DNA of 64,000 nt from positions 806,001 through 870,000 of the forward strand of contig NZ_LCTZ01000002.1 of NCBI RefSeq assembly GCF_001413955.1, read 5' to 3'. Shown in pieces: positions 54,788-63,507 of this stretch; the first letter of the stretch is position 1; every line of letters begins with the position of its first letter. The position numbers and the translations under genes were made by a program. Source of the DNA: Flagellimonas eckloniae (GTDB taxonomy: Bacteria; Bacteroidota; Bacteroidia; Flavobacteriales; Flavobacteriaceae). The notes under the pieces are model-generated. The model did not search any database. It was not told where the DNA came from and was given only the letters and a program-made list of their open reading frames with translations.

Positions 54788-55411
54788 ATGAGCAGAGTAG
54801 TATTTCTTTTAATCGGTCTTTTTCTTTCGCAGCTTCAGGCTCAAGTAAACCCTATTAAGATTGTTGAAAAACCATCCAATAATAGGATGACCTTTTTTGC
54901 TGTAAACGAAACCCAAACTGATTATGACGTTCTTTTTGAAGTGAAAGGAAAAAATTTCAGACAAAGTGCCGCAAAACCAAGATGGATAAGGGTTCCCGCA
55001 ACATCTAAGGTGCACCTAAAAACTGTTATTCTTTTTAGGGATAAAAAACCGGTTTTCACAAAAAGCTTGAAAGTAAATGATAGTCTATCAAAGAGGGCGT
55101 TAAAGAAAGAGTTTGAAATTCTGGATATTCCACCTCCTAAAATCAAACCAAGAAAACAGATTACGATTTATACTACCAATACTTGTGTTGCATGTGATAG
55201 TATTGTAGCAAAACTTACCGTGGATAATCTTATTTTCAGAAGCATTAATTTGAACGAGAAGCCGGAGGTGAAAAATCAATTAAGCAAGTTTATTGCAAAG
55301 TCTCCAGAAGAAATGGATTCTATCTCTAGCCCAATAATCAGCCTAGGTGGGAAACTATATAGTTGGATAGCTTCTTATGAACAATTGCAGGAAGAATTGA
55401 ACAGGGAATGA
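54788..55411 (+). CDS. Exported protein with glutaredoxin-like C-terminus
   Basis: This 207-residue protein has a signal peptide (about 1-19, ending LQAQ), a beta-rich middle region and a C-terminal thioredoxin-fold domain (about 125-205) with TIYTTNTCVACDSI containing a CVAC dithiol and a cis-Pro in SSPIISLGG. It is probably a periplasmic thiol-disulfide protein. A TATATTTG promoter box ends only seven bases before the ATG. Confidence 0.8.
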   Translation: MSRVVFLLIGLFLSQLQAQVNPIKIVEKPSNNRMTFFAVNETQTDYDVLFEVKGKNFRQSAAKPRWIRVPATSKVHLKTVILFRDKKPVFTKSLKVNDSLSKRALKKEFEILDIPPPKIKPRKQITIYTTNTCVACDSIVAKLTVDNLIFRSINLNEKPEVKNQLSKFIAKSPEEMDSISSPIISLGGKLYSWIASYEQLQEELNRE

Positions 55412-55415
55412 TTTA

Positions 55416-56063
55416 TCAAAGCTTTTGCGCAATGATTACCCACATTTGTTTGTCTTCTTCCCATTCCCATTTCCCATGATTTTCTATTTCTGATATAATT
55501 TTGAACCCCGCTTGCTTTAGTTCTTCTCTAACATTGCCAATGCTCAACGAATGGGCCGCTACCTGTTCCTTTCTCGATTTTCCCTTTACTCTTTTTTTTA
55601 ATTTTTCCAGTATCATGATTTTTCCATTGGATTTCAAGGAATTTTTTACGAGCCGTAATACTTTTTCATGGGCGTCTATTTCATGATAGGTGTCAATAAT
55701 GTACACAATATCCAATTCGCTTTTGGGTAGTTTAGGATCATCATAATCGCCTAAAATGGTAATTATACTCGTGTGTCCTCGTTTGTTTGCATTACTGCGT
55801 AGTGTCTCCAATCGGTCATTTCTTACATCCACGGCATAAACCCTTCCATCCTTTAAGACCTTTTTTGCCAAATGTATGCTCAAATACCCTTCATGGCAGC
55901 CTATATCCGCCACTCTGTCACCGACTTTTATTCCCGATAGATTTAATAAATAATCGGTTTTCATCCATTGATCTCGTTCCGACCAATCTGCTTCCGTATA
56001 CTGTGCTGTAAGTGAAGCTATTGAAGTTATGATTGTAAATAGGACGGAAAAGATATGTTTCAT
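55416..56063 (-). CDS. Exported SAM-dependent methyltransferase-like protein
   Basis: This 215-residue protein has a clear signal peptide (about 1-20, ending SLTAQ) followed by a class I methyltransferase fold: motif I VADIGCHEGYLSIHL, motif II acidic YAVDVRNDR, and DIVYIIDTYHEID. The mature start YTEADWSERDQWM is typical of a Bacteroidota group of signal-bearing methyltransferases. S-adenosylmethionine is not known to be available outside the cytoplasm, so either the protein binds something else or the export is unusual. It is cotranscribed after the sortilin-type gene (7 bp gap). Confidence 0.85.
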   Translation of the reverse strand: MKHIFSVLFTIITSIASLTAQYTEADWSERDQWMKTDYLLNLSGIKVGDRVADIGCHEGYLSIHLAKKVLKDGRVYAVDVRNDRLETLRSNANKRGHTSIITILGDYDDPKLPKSELDIVYIIDTYHEIDAHEKVLRLVKNSLKSNGKIMILEKLKKRVKGKSRKEQVAAHSLSIGNVREELKQAGFKIISEIENHGKWEWEEDKQMWVIIAQKL

Positions 56064-56070
56064 ATACTAG

Positions 56071-59000
56071 TTAGTCTTCAATCAACCCTTGACCTTCAAT
56101 CCATGGGGCTCCGGCCTCCTTCAATTCTGATTCAATAGCTGGAAGGGTGCTTTTTACGATAACACTTAATTCTTTTTTGATGTTCTTCAATTGGTCCGTT
56201 GCTCTTTTCATAGCAGCTTTGTGGTTTCCTGTAGGGCCATATGTGTTGCTCAATGCCACAACACCAATAAAATTGCCATTCCCTGGAGACGGTGGATTTC
56301 TTTCTCCAACTTCATTTTTAGCAGGACTGCCATTCATCTGTTTCTGCAATGAATGAAGCGATACTTTAGTATTATATATTTTAGTTGATAATCCAGGGCT
56401 TGGTTTTTTGATTTCAGCCATTGCACGTCTCATGGCATCGACTTTTAACATGCTCTTAGATAGGATGGAATTTGTTGCTGCCAAATCCTGTTGAAAATGT
56501 TGGTATGTACTTCTGAACGCATCTATTTCAGAAGCTGGTTTGCCAGGTAGTGCACCTTTGCCCAATGGTTTTACTTCAAACGTTTGTGTGTTTGACAGTT
56601 GCTTTAGTTCTCCATCCACCTGTTGATATAATTCCACAGCATATGTACCTGGAGTTGCCAAGTAAGGAGAACCGAAAAAATTGTTTCCTCCTTTTGGCTT
56701 TTCCAACTTTATCCCTCTTCTAGCTGCATGAGAAAGATTCCAGGAAACTCGGTTAAACCCTTTCTTGTTTGTCCCTTTTATGGTATTTACCAAATTTCCT
56801 GCATCGTCTTTTACTAGAAGTACTATTGCCAGGTCTTCCTGATTTTTTTCATTCTCCAATGCTTCCCATCCTGGAAAAGAGATATTGCTTTTCTGCTTGT
56901 TAAGTGTTTTTTCTGATTCCGTCCGCAGCTCTTTTAACGTTTTAAGCTTCTCAGGCAAGAAGTAAGTAAACGTAGCTCCATACGGTGGGTTTTCAGCCCT
57001 ATACTCCGAATGACCTTGACTAGAGACACCACTTTTTTCGATGTACCAATACGCCGGTTTCACCTTAAAAAGAGTGGCTTTTCCCATCTTGGCCATATCA
57101 AAATCACGTAATGGCGAAATATCATCCAGAATATAGAAACCACGCCCAAAAGAAGCACCAACAAGGTCATCTTCCCTTCTTTGAATTGTAATATCCCTAA
57201 ATGAAATAGTAGGTAAACCACCATTTAAAGGTACCCAATATCCACCTCCATTGTTGGTGAAATAGATTCCAAACTCCGTTGCAGCAAATAATAACTCTCT
57301 TTTTTTATGATCTTGTACAATTCGCCAAGTAATCAATTTTTCGGGAAGGTTTCCGTTTATAAAGGTCCAACTTGCTCCTTTATTGGTACTTTTTAAAAGA
57401 TAAGGTTTATAGTCCCCTTCTTTATGGTTGTCCAAGACCAGGTATACGGTATTTGCATCATATAAATCTGCCCGTACATCATTTACAAAAGCTCTGTTTG
57501 GTACTCCTTTGATGGACCCAAGCATTATTTTTCTCCAATTTGCACCACCATCCTCGGTAACCTGCAAAATACCATCATCTGTCCCAGCATAAATGAGACC
57601 TTCCTGCAAAGGTGATTCCGCCAAAGAAGTAATCGTATTATAGGTAGACATTGCGCCAACATCCCACGCATTGTCCCAGCTTTGTTGTCTTCCCAGGATT
57701 GGCAATGTCAATCGTTCTTCATTTCTGGTTAAATCATTGGAAATTGCCGTCCAATCATCTCCCCTATTTTCAGATTTCCATACGCGATATGATGCAAAGT
57801 ATAAACGTTGGGGATTGTGTGGGCTAACTAAAATCGGTGCATCCCAATTAAAACGTTCATAGGGCTCCCCTGCTGAGGGTTGTGGTTGAATAAAAACGGT
57901 TTCTCCCGTTGTTTGATCAATTCTCCATAGCCATCCCTGTTGAAATTCTCCATAGGTGATATCTGGGTTTCCTGGCTCAATTGCTGATTGATGCCCATCC
58001 GCGCCCAATGTTTTCCACCAATCCGAATTTAAAATCCCAGCTTTGCTTCTAGTTCGCGATGGTCCACCATGGGAACCATTGTCCTGTGTGCCTCCATATA
58101 TATTATAAAACGGCTCTGTATCGTCTACGGCAACCTTATAATATTGGGTAATGGGGAGGTTACTAAAGTAATTCCATGTTTTGGTGAGGTCATACGATTC
58201 ATATAGTCCTCCATCAGTGCCAAAAAGCACATAATTTGGGTCTGATTTTTTAAAGGCCATGGCATGGCTGTCCACATGTTTTTTATCCTCGTTCATGGTT
58301 TCAAAATGCTTTCCATGATCATTAGAAATTTGCACATAGTTGCTCATTAAGTACAGTTTTCCTTCTTGATGTGGAGAGGCATAGAGCTCCTGATAATAAT
58401 GTGGGCCAGTTCCTCCGGAAACAGCGTCAGATTGTTTCGTCCATGAAGCACCTTGGTTTTTTGAAATAAATACCCCGCCCTTTTTTCGGTCCAATTCAAT
58501 AGCGGCATAAATGGTCTCGTTATTGAACGGAGAGATGGCAAGCCCAATTTTACCCAAATTGGATTTTGGGATTCCAATAGTTAGTTTAGTCCATGTTTCC
58601 CCACCATTTGTACTTTTATGAATTCCTGAACCGGGACCACCGCCCATATAGGCCGCTACTGTTCTGTGTCTATCCCAAGTGGCTGCATAAAGAATATCTG
58701 GATTTGAGTAATCCATAACAATATCTGTAACGCCTGTCCATTCACTGTTGCCCAGAGTTCTTTTCCAGGTCTTTCCACCGTCAACCGATTTATAAAAACC
58801 TCGCTCTCCTCCCTTACTCCATAATGGCCCTTGTGCAGCAACCCAAATAATGTTTGAATTTTCTGGGTGCACCATAATTTTGGAGATATGTTCCGAGGCT
58901 TCAAGTCCCATATTTTTCCAAGTCTTTCCTTCATCATGACTTACATATATTCCATCACCAAAACCGGCATGTCTTCCTCCCACATTTTCTCCTGAACCAA

Positions 59001-59313
59001 CCCAAATAGTATTGGAATTATTTGGGTCTATGGTAATGCATCCAATTGAATAGGTGGACTGTGAATCAAAAATAGGTTTCCATGTGGTTCCAGCATTAAC
59101 AGTTTTCCATACACCACCTGAACCCACGGCAACATACCATATACTCTCATTTTTTGGATGGATGGCAATATCGGCAATACGACCAGAGGTCATGGCTGGA
59201 CCAATACTTCTGAATTCCAAACCTTTAAAAGTGGTAGAATCCGATTTTTGGGATGATAATTGAAAAATGAAAAAAAATAATAGTCCGGAACAAATTTTTG
59301 AGAAGAATTTCAT
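56071..59313 (-). CDS. Sortilin/VPS10-type beta-propeller exported protein
   Basis: This 1080-residue protein has a signal peptide (about 1-22) and two propeller-like regions (about residues 25-730) with at least seven Asp-box (BNR) motifs of the SxDxGxTW type, for example SHDEGKTW, SVDGGKTW, STNGGETW, SENRGDDW and STNKGASW. A helical and beta C-terminal region follows. Such proteins bind glycans or proteins at the surface; some relatives are called glycosidase-like, but no catalytic residue is assigned. It is cotranscribed with the methyltransferase gene. Confidence 0.85.
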   Translation of the reverse strand: MKFFSKICSGLLFFFIFQLSSQKSDSTTFKGLEFRSIGPAMTSGRIADIAIHPKNESIWYVAVGSGGVWKTVNAGTTWKPIFDSQSTYSIGCITIDPNNSNTIWVGSGENVGGRHAGFGDGIYVSHDEGKTWKNMGLEASEHISKIMVHPENSNIIWVAAQGPLWSKGGERGFYKSVDGGKTWKRTLGNSEWTGVTDIVMDYSNPDILYAATWDRHRTVAAYMGGGPGSGIHKSTNGGETWTKLTIGIPKSNLGKIGLAISPFNNETIYAAIELDRKKGGVFISKNQGASWTKQSDAVSGGTGPHYYQELYASPHQEGKLYLMSNYVQISNDHGKHFETMNEDKKHVDSHAMAFKKSDPNYVLFGTDGGLYESYDLTKTWNYFSNLPITQYYKVAVDDTEPFYNIYGGTQDNGSHGGPSRTRSKAGILNSDWWKTLGADGHQSAIEPGNPDITYGEFQQGWLWRIDQTTGETVFIQPQPSAGEPYERFNWDAPILVSPHNPQRLYFASYRVWKSENRGDDWTAISNDLTRNEERLTLPILGRQQSWDNAWDVGAMSTYNTITSLAESPLQEGLIYAGTDDGILQVTEDGGANWRKIMLGSIKGVPNRAFVNDVRADLYDANTVYLVLDNHKEGDYKPYLLKSTNKGASWTFINGNLPEKLITWRIVQDHKKRELLFAATEFGIYFTNNGGGYWVPLNGGLPTISFRDITIQRREDDLVGASFGRGFYILDDISPLRDFDMAKMGKATLFKVKPAYWYIEKSGVSSQGHSEYRAENPPYGATFTYFLPEKLKTLKELRTESEKTLNKQKSNISFPGWEALENEKNQEDLAIVLLVKDDAGNLVNTIKGTNKKGFNRVSWNLSHAARRGIKLEKPKGGNNFFGSPYLATPGTYAVELYQQVDGELKQLSNTQTFEVKPLGKGALPGKPASEIDAFRSTYQHFQQDLAATNSILSKSMLKVDAMRRAMAEIKKPSPGLSTKIYNTKVSLHSLQKQMNGSPAKNEVGERNPPSPGNGNFIGVVALSNTYGPTGNHKAAMKRATDQLKNIKKELSVIVKSTLPAIESELKEAGAPWIEGQGLIED

Positions 59314-59414
59314 TTGAAGGTTTTTGATTGAATTAGCACCGTAATATAGCCAAAAGGAACAGGCGGAAATCTAAAAGAAATGTGAAAATAAAATACTTCG
59401 ACAAAAAAATAGAT

Positions 59415-59834
59415 TCAAGTTCTGTCCTTTAGTCTATATACAAACTTTAAACCGCTCCAATCTTCGTCAATAGCTGCTACTTTGGTGTCTACCAGTCCAA
59501 TTGACAATAGGTGTTCCCGCACTGGTTCTCGTTTTAAATCAGTCTTTATGCTTGAACTGCCTTTAGGCCAGGACACCCAAAGCATCCCATTCTGTTTTAA
59601 ACAGTTTTTATGTTTCTCAGCAATCTCTTCAAGTTCCTGAATTGATGTGCAAAACACATGGACAAAATCAAATTCTTTATCTATAAGTGTCTTATGAATC
59701 GAAAGATTTTCGGGTAAATCAGCAAATAGATTGAAATAGTGTTCAGGTGAATGATAAAGTAGCATGGAAAATCCTTCCTTTATTCCAAGCTTTTTTGCCA
59801 GTGGTGTTCCAGAATACCCCGATGTAGATGGCAT
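59415..59834 (-). CDS. DUF3052 protein
   Basis: This 139-residue cytoplasmic protein matches DUF3052 over nearly its full length, with GYSGTPLAKKLGIKEGF, FDFVHVFCTS and LWVSWPKGSS. The function of the family is unknown. It starts 10 bp after the stop of the DUF2652 gene, so the pair is probably an operon. Confidence 0.85.
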   Translation of the reverse strand: MPSTSGYSGTPLAKKLGIKEGFSMLLYHSPEHYFNLFADLPENLSIHKTLIDKEFDFVHVFCTSIQELEEIAEKHKNCLKQNGMLWVSWPKGSSSIKTDLKREPVREHLLSIGLVDTKVAAIDEDWSGLKFVYRLKDRT

Positions 59835-59844
59835 AAAACTAAAA

Positions 59845-60921
59845 TTAGTGTTTTTTTACAAAAGTCAACAGCTTATCTATAGCCTCGGTCACATTTTTCT
59901 TAATTGCTCTTTTCGCAACTAAAAAAATGATCATTTTTTTTAGTGGAGACTTTGCCGTCCAATATATTTCAACTTCTAACTCACAACTATTTTCCGATGT
60001 AGGCGTGAAAATGTAGAATTGATAAAATTCATCAACAGGTGGAGGACTTGTAGTGTATTCGCCATAAATTAGACTTCCAGGCTTCACCTCTTTTGTGGCC
60101 GTGGTAAAGTTTAAATGCTTTCCATTGACCACACAGATATGTTCTGTACCGGATCTAGTGACCTCATTTTCATTATATTCCAATCGGTCTATTCCTTCCG
60201 TCCATTCATATCGGTAGGCGTAGTTTGTTACGTACTCCATAAGTTGTTCTGCGGACACCGGGAATTCTTTCTTTAAATGTATTTCTGGTGATTTGTCAAA
60301 ATAAACATTGTTAGGCTTATCAAATGCGCGTAGTTTAAGCTCCGCAGGATCAATTAATGAATATATATAGCTTACCTCACTCCCATCATAGATATCCGAA
60401 CCTTGTCTGAACCTATATATTTTACTGGAGTAATATGGAGATAATTGAATATCGATAGCCAATGACCTACTAATCAAAGCATAGTTATCACTATCAACAG
60501 AATTCTTTAATAACCTATGAGCCTCTATTACCTGCTCACCAAAAGGTTTTCGGTTTCCCTGTACCTCAATGTGTTGAAGGTTGCCACAATGGGCAATAAC
60601 TTTTAGTTGAAGATTTGGAGCGGTGGCACATGCATTACAAGGGCAAATACGATTCTTTTCCAACATTTTAAGATGACTGTAAAATGCAGTAAACATGGAT
60701 TCGATTTGTGCCAATAGGTTTTCTTGGGATGGAATTTCATTCTCTTTGTAAAAGAAAAGGGCATCTCCCTCAATTTCCGCCAGTTTTAATTCTACGGTAT
60801 TGGCATTAACCAAAACCTCCAGTAGTTCGGAGATTACATGCTGACTATGTTCCACCTCGGTGGTCTGAATAAACTTGGTATATCCAGAAATATCCGGAAT
60901 AAATAAAAGGGATTTTGACAT
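59845..60921 (-). CDS. DUF2652 protein with C-terminal SRPBCC-like domain
   Basis: This 358-residue cytoplasmic protein has an N-terminal DUF2652 region (about 1-200) with FIPDISGYTKFIQTTEVEHS, the cyclase-like AEIEGDALFFY and the Cys cluster ICPCNACATAP, and a C-terminal START/SRPBCC-like region (about 205-355). DUF2652 is distantly related to nucleotidyl cyclases but lacks a proven activity. It is cotranscribed with the DUF3052 gene. Confidence 0.82.
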   Translation of the reverse strand: MSKSLLFIPDISGYTKFIQTTEVEHSQHVISELLEVLVNANTVELKLAEIEGDALFFYKENEIPSQENLLAQIESMFTAFYSHLKMLEKNRICPCNACATAPNLQLKVIAHCGNLQHIEVQGNRKPFGEQVIEAHRLLKNSVDSDNYALISRSLAIDIQLSPYYSSKIYRFRQGSDIYDGSEVSYIYSLIDPAELKLRAFDKPNNVYFDKSPEIHLKKEFPVSAEQLMEYVTNYAYRYEWTEGIDRLEYNENEVTRSGTEHICVVNGKHLNFTTATKEVKPGSLIYGEYTTSPPPVDEFYQFYIFTPTSENSCELEVEIYWTAKSPLKKMIIFLVAKRAIKKNVTEAIDKLLTFVKKH

Positions 60922-60980
60922 TTTTTGATTGAAGTTGTATGATATTGGTCACTTTGTATGGACCTAACTTACAATACAGT

Positions 60981-62564
60981 TTACTGATCGTTCTCCATTT
61001 CTTGAAGAATTTTCTTGAAGCCTACAGCCACACCATTTGTCCACCCAAATCCATCTTGAGTTTCATACTCTCCTCCTCCGGATAATAAAGATAAATCCTC
61101 CACATTATACTTTTCCATCATTTTCCCTGTGTTCTTGTACACTTTTTCATTAAGAGCCAGCCATCGATTCATTACTTCAACGGCCTCTTTTTCATAGCCA
61201 TAATTGAAAAGCCCTTTCACAGCAATCCACTGTAAGGGAGCCCAGCCATTTGGAGCGTCCCATTGTTGATCTGAGTGATTCAGGGTGGTAACCAGCCCTC
61301 CTTCTTTTAAAAAATGGGTCATTATTACGTCTTTAACCTGTTCAGCTTGTTCATTTGTGGCCAATTTAAAATACAAAGGGAAGGTGCCTGCCAATGTTAG
61401 TTCCGGTGTTATTGTCTTTTTCATGAAATTAAAGTCATGGAATAGGCCACTCTGTGGATTCCAGAAATATTTTTGAATGGCTTCTCCCCTTTTGACTGCC
61501 TTGTCATTAAAAAGTTTTCCATTGGACTGGTCTCCTTGAATAAAATAGCCTTCTGCAATTTTGTTTTCCATAAAGTATAGGAGACAGTTTAGATCAATTG
61601 GCAATATTGAAGTAGTTTCCGTACTACCAAAAGAATCATTTTCACCATACCACCTTGAGCTAAAATCCCATCCCGATGCCGCAGCAGACCTTAGATTGGT
61701 GTATAATTGTTTCTTGAGGGAATCCGTTTCCAATTCAGTGGCCAAATGTAAATCTTCTTTGTAGGCTTCCGGTCTTGGTGTGGACCCGCTATCCCAATAC
61801 CGATTTAACAGGGTGTTTTGTTCAATTCTAAGAACATGACGATTGATTTCTTCCAAATTCGAATTCTCTTCATCATTCATCCAGAAATCATACTCTTTGA
61901 TTAATTGTGGTAGATAGGATTCAAGTATTTTTTCATCATTTCTCGATATGGCATCTACCATCAGTGAAAAAAATGGTGGCTGGGACCTTGTTTTATAATA
62001 ATTTCGGGTGCCATTGGGTATAAAGCCTATCGAATCTATCAGAAAAGCAAAATTATCAACCATATTTTTGGCTAAATCATATCTATCGTCAGCCAGAAGC
62101 CCTTCTAAAGTAAAATAGCTATCCCAATAATAGATTTCCTGAAAGCGTCCTCCTGGCACAACATATTTATGAGGTAGCGCTATTCTGGAAGAGTGTGGTA
62201 TAACATCATCAGGACCTCTTGTCAGGTTATCCCACATATAGGTTATATGCTCGTACATGGTTCTAGACGTGTCGGTTTCAAACTCCAAGGCCTTCATGGA
62301 TCTATCTTCAAAATTATTTAGGACAAATGCCTTTAGTTCAAAACCTTCTTTCTCCCTCTCCAAAAGATATTTTGCTTCTAGTGTGGATGCATCTTTCTTT
62401 GGGACCAAATCCACAAAAGTTTTTGAATCTTTAAAAATACCAGCAAGCTGGACATCCGTGAAAAGTTGGGATTCATAAAAATTTACTGGTTCTATGGGTT
62501 GGATGGTCTCTTTACAGCCCAGAACGGATAAAAACAAGAATAAACTAAAAAACCAGACTTTCAT
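60981..62564 (-). CDS. Trehalase (GH37) lipoprotein
   Basis: This 527-residue lipoprotein (lipobox LSVLGC, Cys17) is a family 37 glycosidase. Both trehalase signatures are present: PGGRFQEIYYWDSY at residues 137-150 and QWDAPNGWAPLQW near 435. It hydrolyses alpha,alpha-trehalose to two glucose molecules on the periplasmic face or the cell surface. It is divergent from a GntR-family gene 88 bp away, which probably controls it. Confidence 0.92.
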   Translation of the reverse strand: MKVWFFSLFLFLSVLGCKETIQPIEPVNFYESQLFTDVQLAGIFKDSKTFVDLVPKKDASTLEAKYLLEREKEGFELKAFVLNNFEDRSMKALEFETDTSRTMYEHITYMWDNLTRGPDDVIPHSSRIALPHKYVVPGGRFQEIYYWDSYFTLEGLLADDRYDLAKNMVDNFAFLIDSIGFIPNGTRNYYKTRSQPPFFSLMVDAISRNDEKILESYLPQLIKEYDFWMNDEENSNLEEINRHVLRIEQNTLLNRYWDSGSTPRPEAYKEDLHLATELETDSLKKQLYTNLRSAAASGWDFSSRWYGENDSFGSTETTSILPIDLNCLLYFMENKIAEGYFIQGDQSNGKLFNDKAVKRGEAIQKYFWNPQSGLFHDFNFMKKTITPELTLAGTFPLYFKLATNEQAEQVKDVIMTHFLKEGGLVTTLNHSDQQWDAPNGWAPLQWIAVKGLFNYGYEKEAVEVMNRWLALNEKVYKNTGKMMEKYNVEDLSLLSGGGEYETQDGFGWTNGVAVGFKKILQEMENDQ

Positions 62565-62628
62565 TTCATTATAAATTTAAACTAAGCTAAATATAAGAGT
62601 AATACGCTAAATGAAAATCCTTAAAATC

Positions 62629-62648
62629 ATATACGATTTGTATATTTA
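62629..62648. promoter_or_regulatory. Inverted repeat and promoter box between trehalase and GntR genes
   Basis: ATATAC and GTATAT form an inverted repeat with a 5-bp spacer (62629-62645), and TATATTTA (62641-62648) ends four bases before the GntR ATG, so the transcript would be nearly leaderless. A reverse-strand TATATTTAG also precedes the trehalase gene. This layout suits autoregulation by the GntR protein; the site is not a strict match to a known operator. Confidence 0.4.
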
Positions 62649-62652
62649 GTTC

Positions 62653-63282
62653 ATGGATAATGCCCACGTTTTACGAAATCGAGTAAAAACCCATTTGTTG
62701 GAGCAAATCGAAAAAGGTGAATTAGAGGTTGGGAAAACCATTAACCTTGCAGCGCTATCCAGAAAAATAGGAATTAGTGTTACCCCAATCCGTGAGGCTT
62801 TAAGTCAATTGGAACAAGCAAGAATAATAAATGCTATTCCAAATAGGGGCTTTGTTGTCGCCAAACTTACTAAAACGGAAGCCAAGAACCTGTACAATAC
62901 CATTGCACAACTGGAGATAATGGCATTGGAAAGCTCTTCCTTTTCAGAAGATGATGTTGAATTCTTAACATTGCAACAACTCAAATTAAAGCAAGCCAGT
63001 TCCCATGCCACTAGATTGGACGCTAGGTTCGGGTTCCATGATTTGTTGGTTGCAAAGTGTGCCAATACCATTCTATTGCAAATTTTGGATGACCTTAAAG
63101 CTCGAATACTTTTTTATGAACAGGGATTTGGACAAGATGTATCTTTTTATGAAAAAGTGGATAATCAAAACGATGCTATAATCGAAGCTATAAAAGAAGA
63201 TAATATTCCTACGGCCACACTTATTCTTAAAATGAATTGGATGATGGTTTCAGAATATATAGGGGCTCAAATGAATATATGA
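62653..63282 (+). CDS. GntR/FCD-family transcriptional regulator
   Basis: This 209-residue protein has an N-terminal winged helix (about 1-75, with SVTPIREALSQLEQARIINA and NRGFVVAKLT) and a C-terminal helical FCD effector domain (about 80-205), in which metal-binding His residues occur (for example RFGFHDLLV). It probably represses itself and the divergent trehalase gene in response to a sugar or acid. An inverted repeat and TATATTTA box overlap just before the ATG. Confidence 0.88.
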   Translation: MDNAHVLRNRVKTHLLEQIEKGELEVGKTINLAALSRKIGISVTPIREALSQLEQARIINAIPNRGFVVAKLTKTEAKNLYNTIAQLEIMALESSSFSEDDVEFLTLQQLKLKQASSHATRLDARFGFHDLLVAKCANTILLQILDDLKARILFYEQGFGQDVSFYEKVDNQNDAIIEAIKEDNIPTATLILKMNWMMVSEYIGAQMNI

Positions 63283-63348
63283 AGGCCAACTTTATGTTAA
63301 ATCAAAATAAACAGATGGAGATTTCGTTATTATTTAAAATACTTCCTA

Positions 63349-63507
63349 ATGGAATTTTTGAATAAAGAAATTGAAACCTTGGTAAAGCGTAAGAAATCCA
63401 AATCTTTGGTTAAAAAGCAGATTTCCTGTGGAATATTCCAAGATTTGGGTGAGCCTGAATTAAAATCCTTAGAAAATACTGAAATCAACGAATCCTCTCC
63501 TGCTTAG
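63349..63507 (+). CDS. Possible small protein, 52 residues
   Basis: A short frame runs from ATG 63349 to a TAG, encoding a basic-then-acidic peptide beginning MEFLNKEIETLVKRKKSKSL and ending NESSPA. It has one Cys, no signal and no membrane segment. It lies between the GntR gene and a convergent amidohydrolase gene, overlapping the latter's end by four bases. No homology is recognised; coding is plausible but not proven. Confidence 0.4.
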   Translation: MEFLNKEIETLVKRKKSKSLVKKQISCGIFQDLGEPELKSLENTEINESSPA

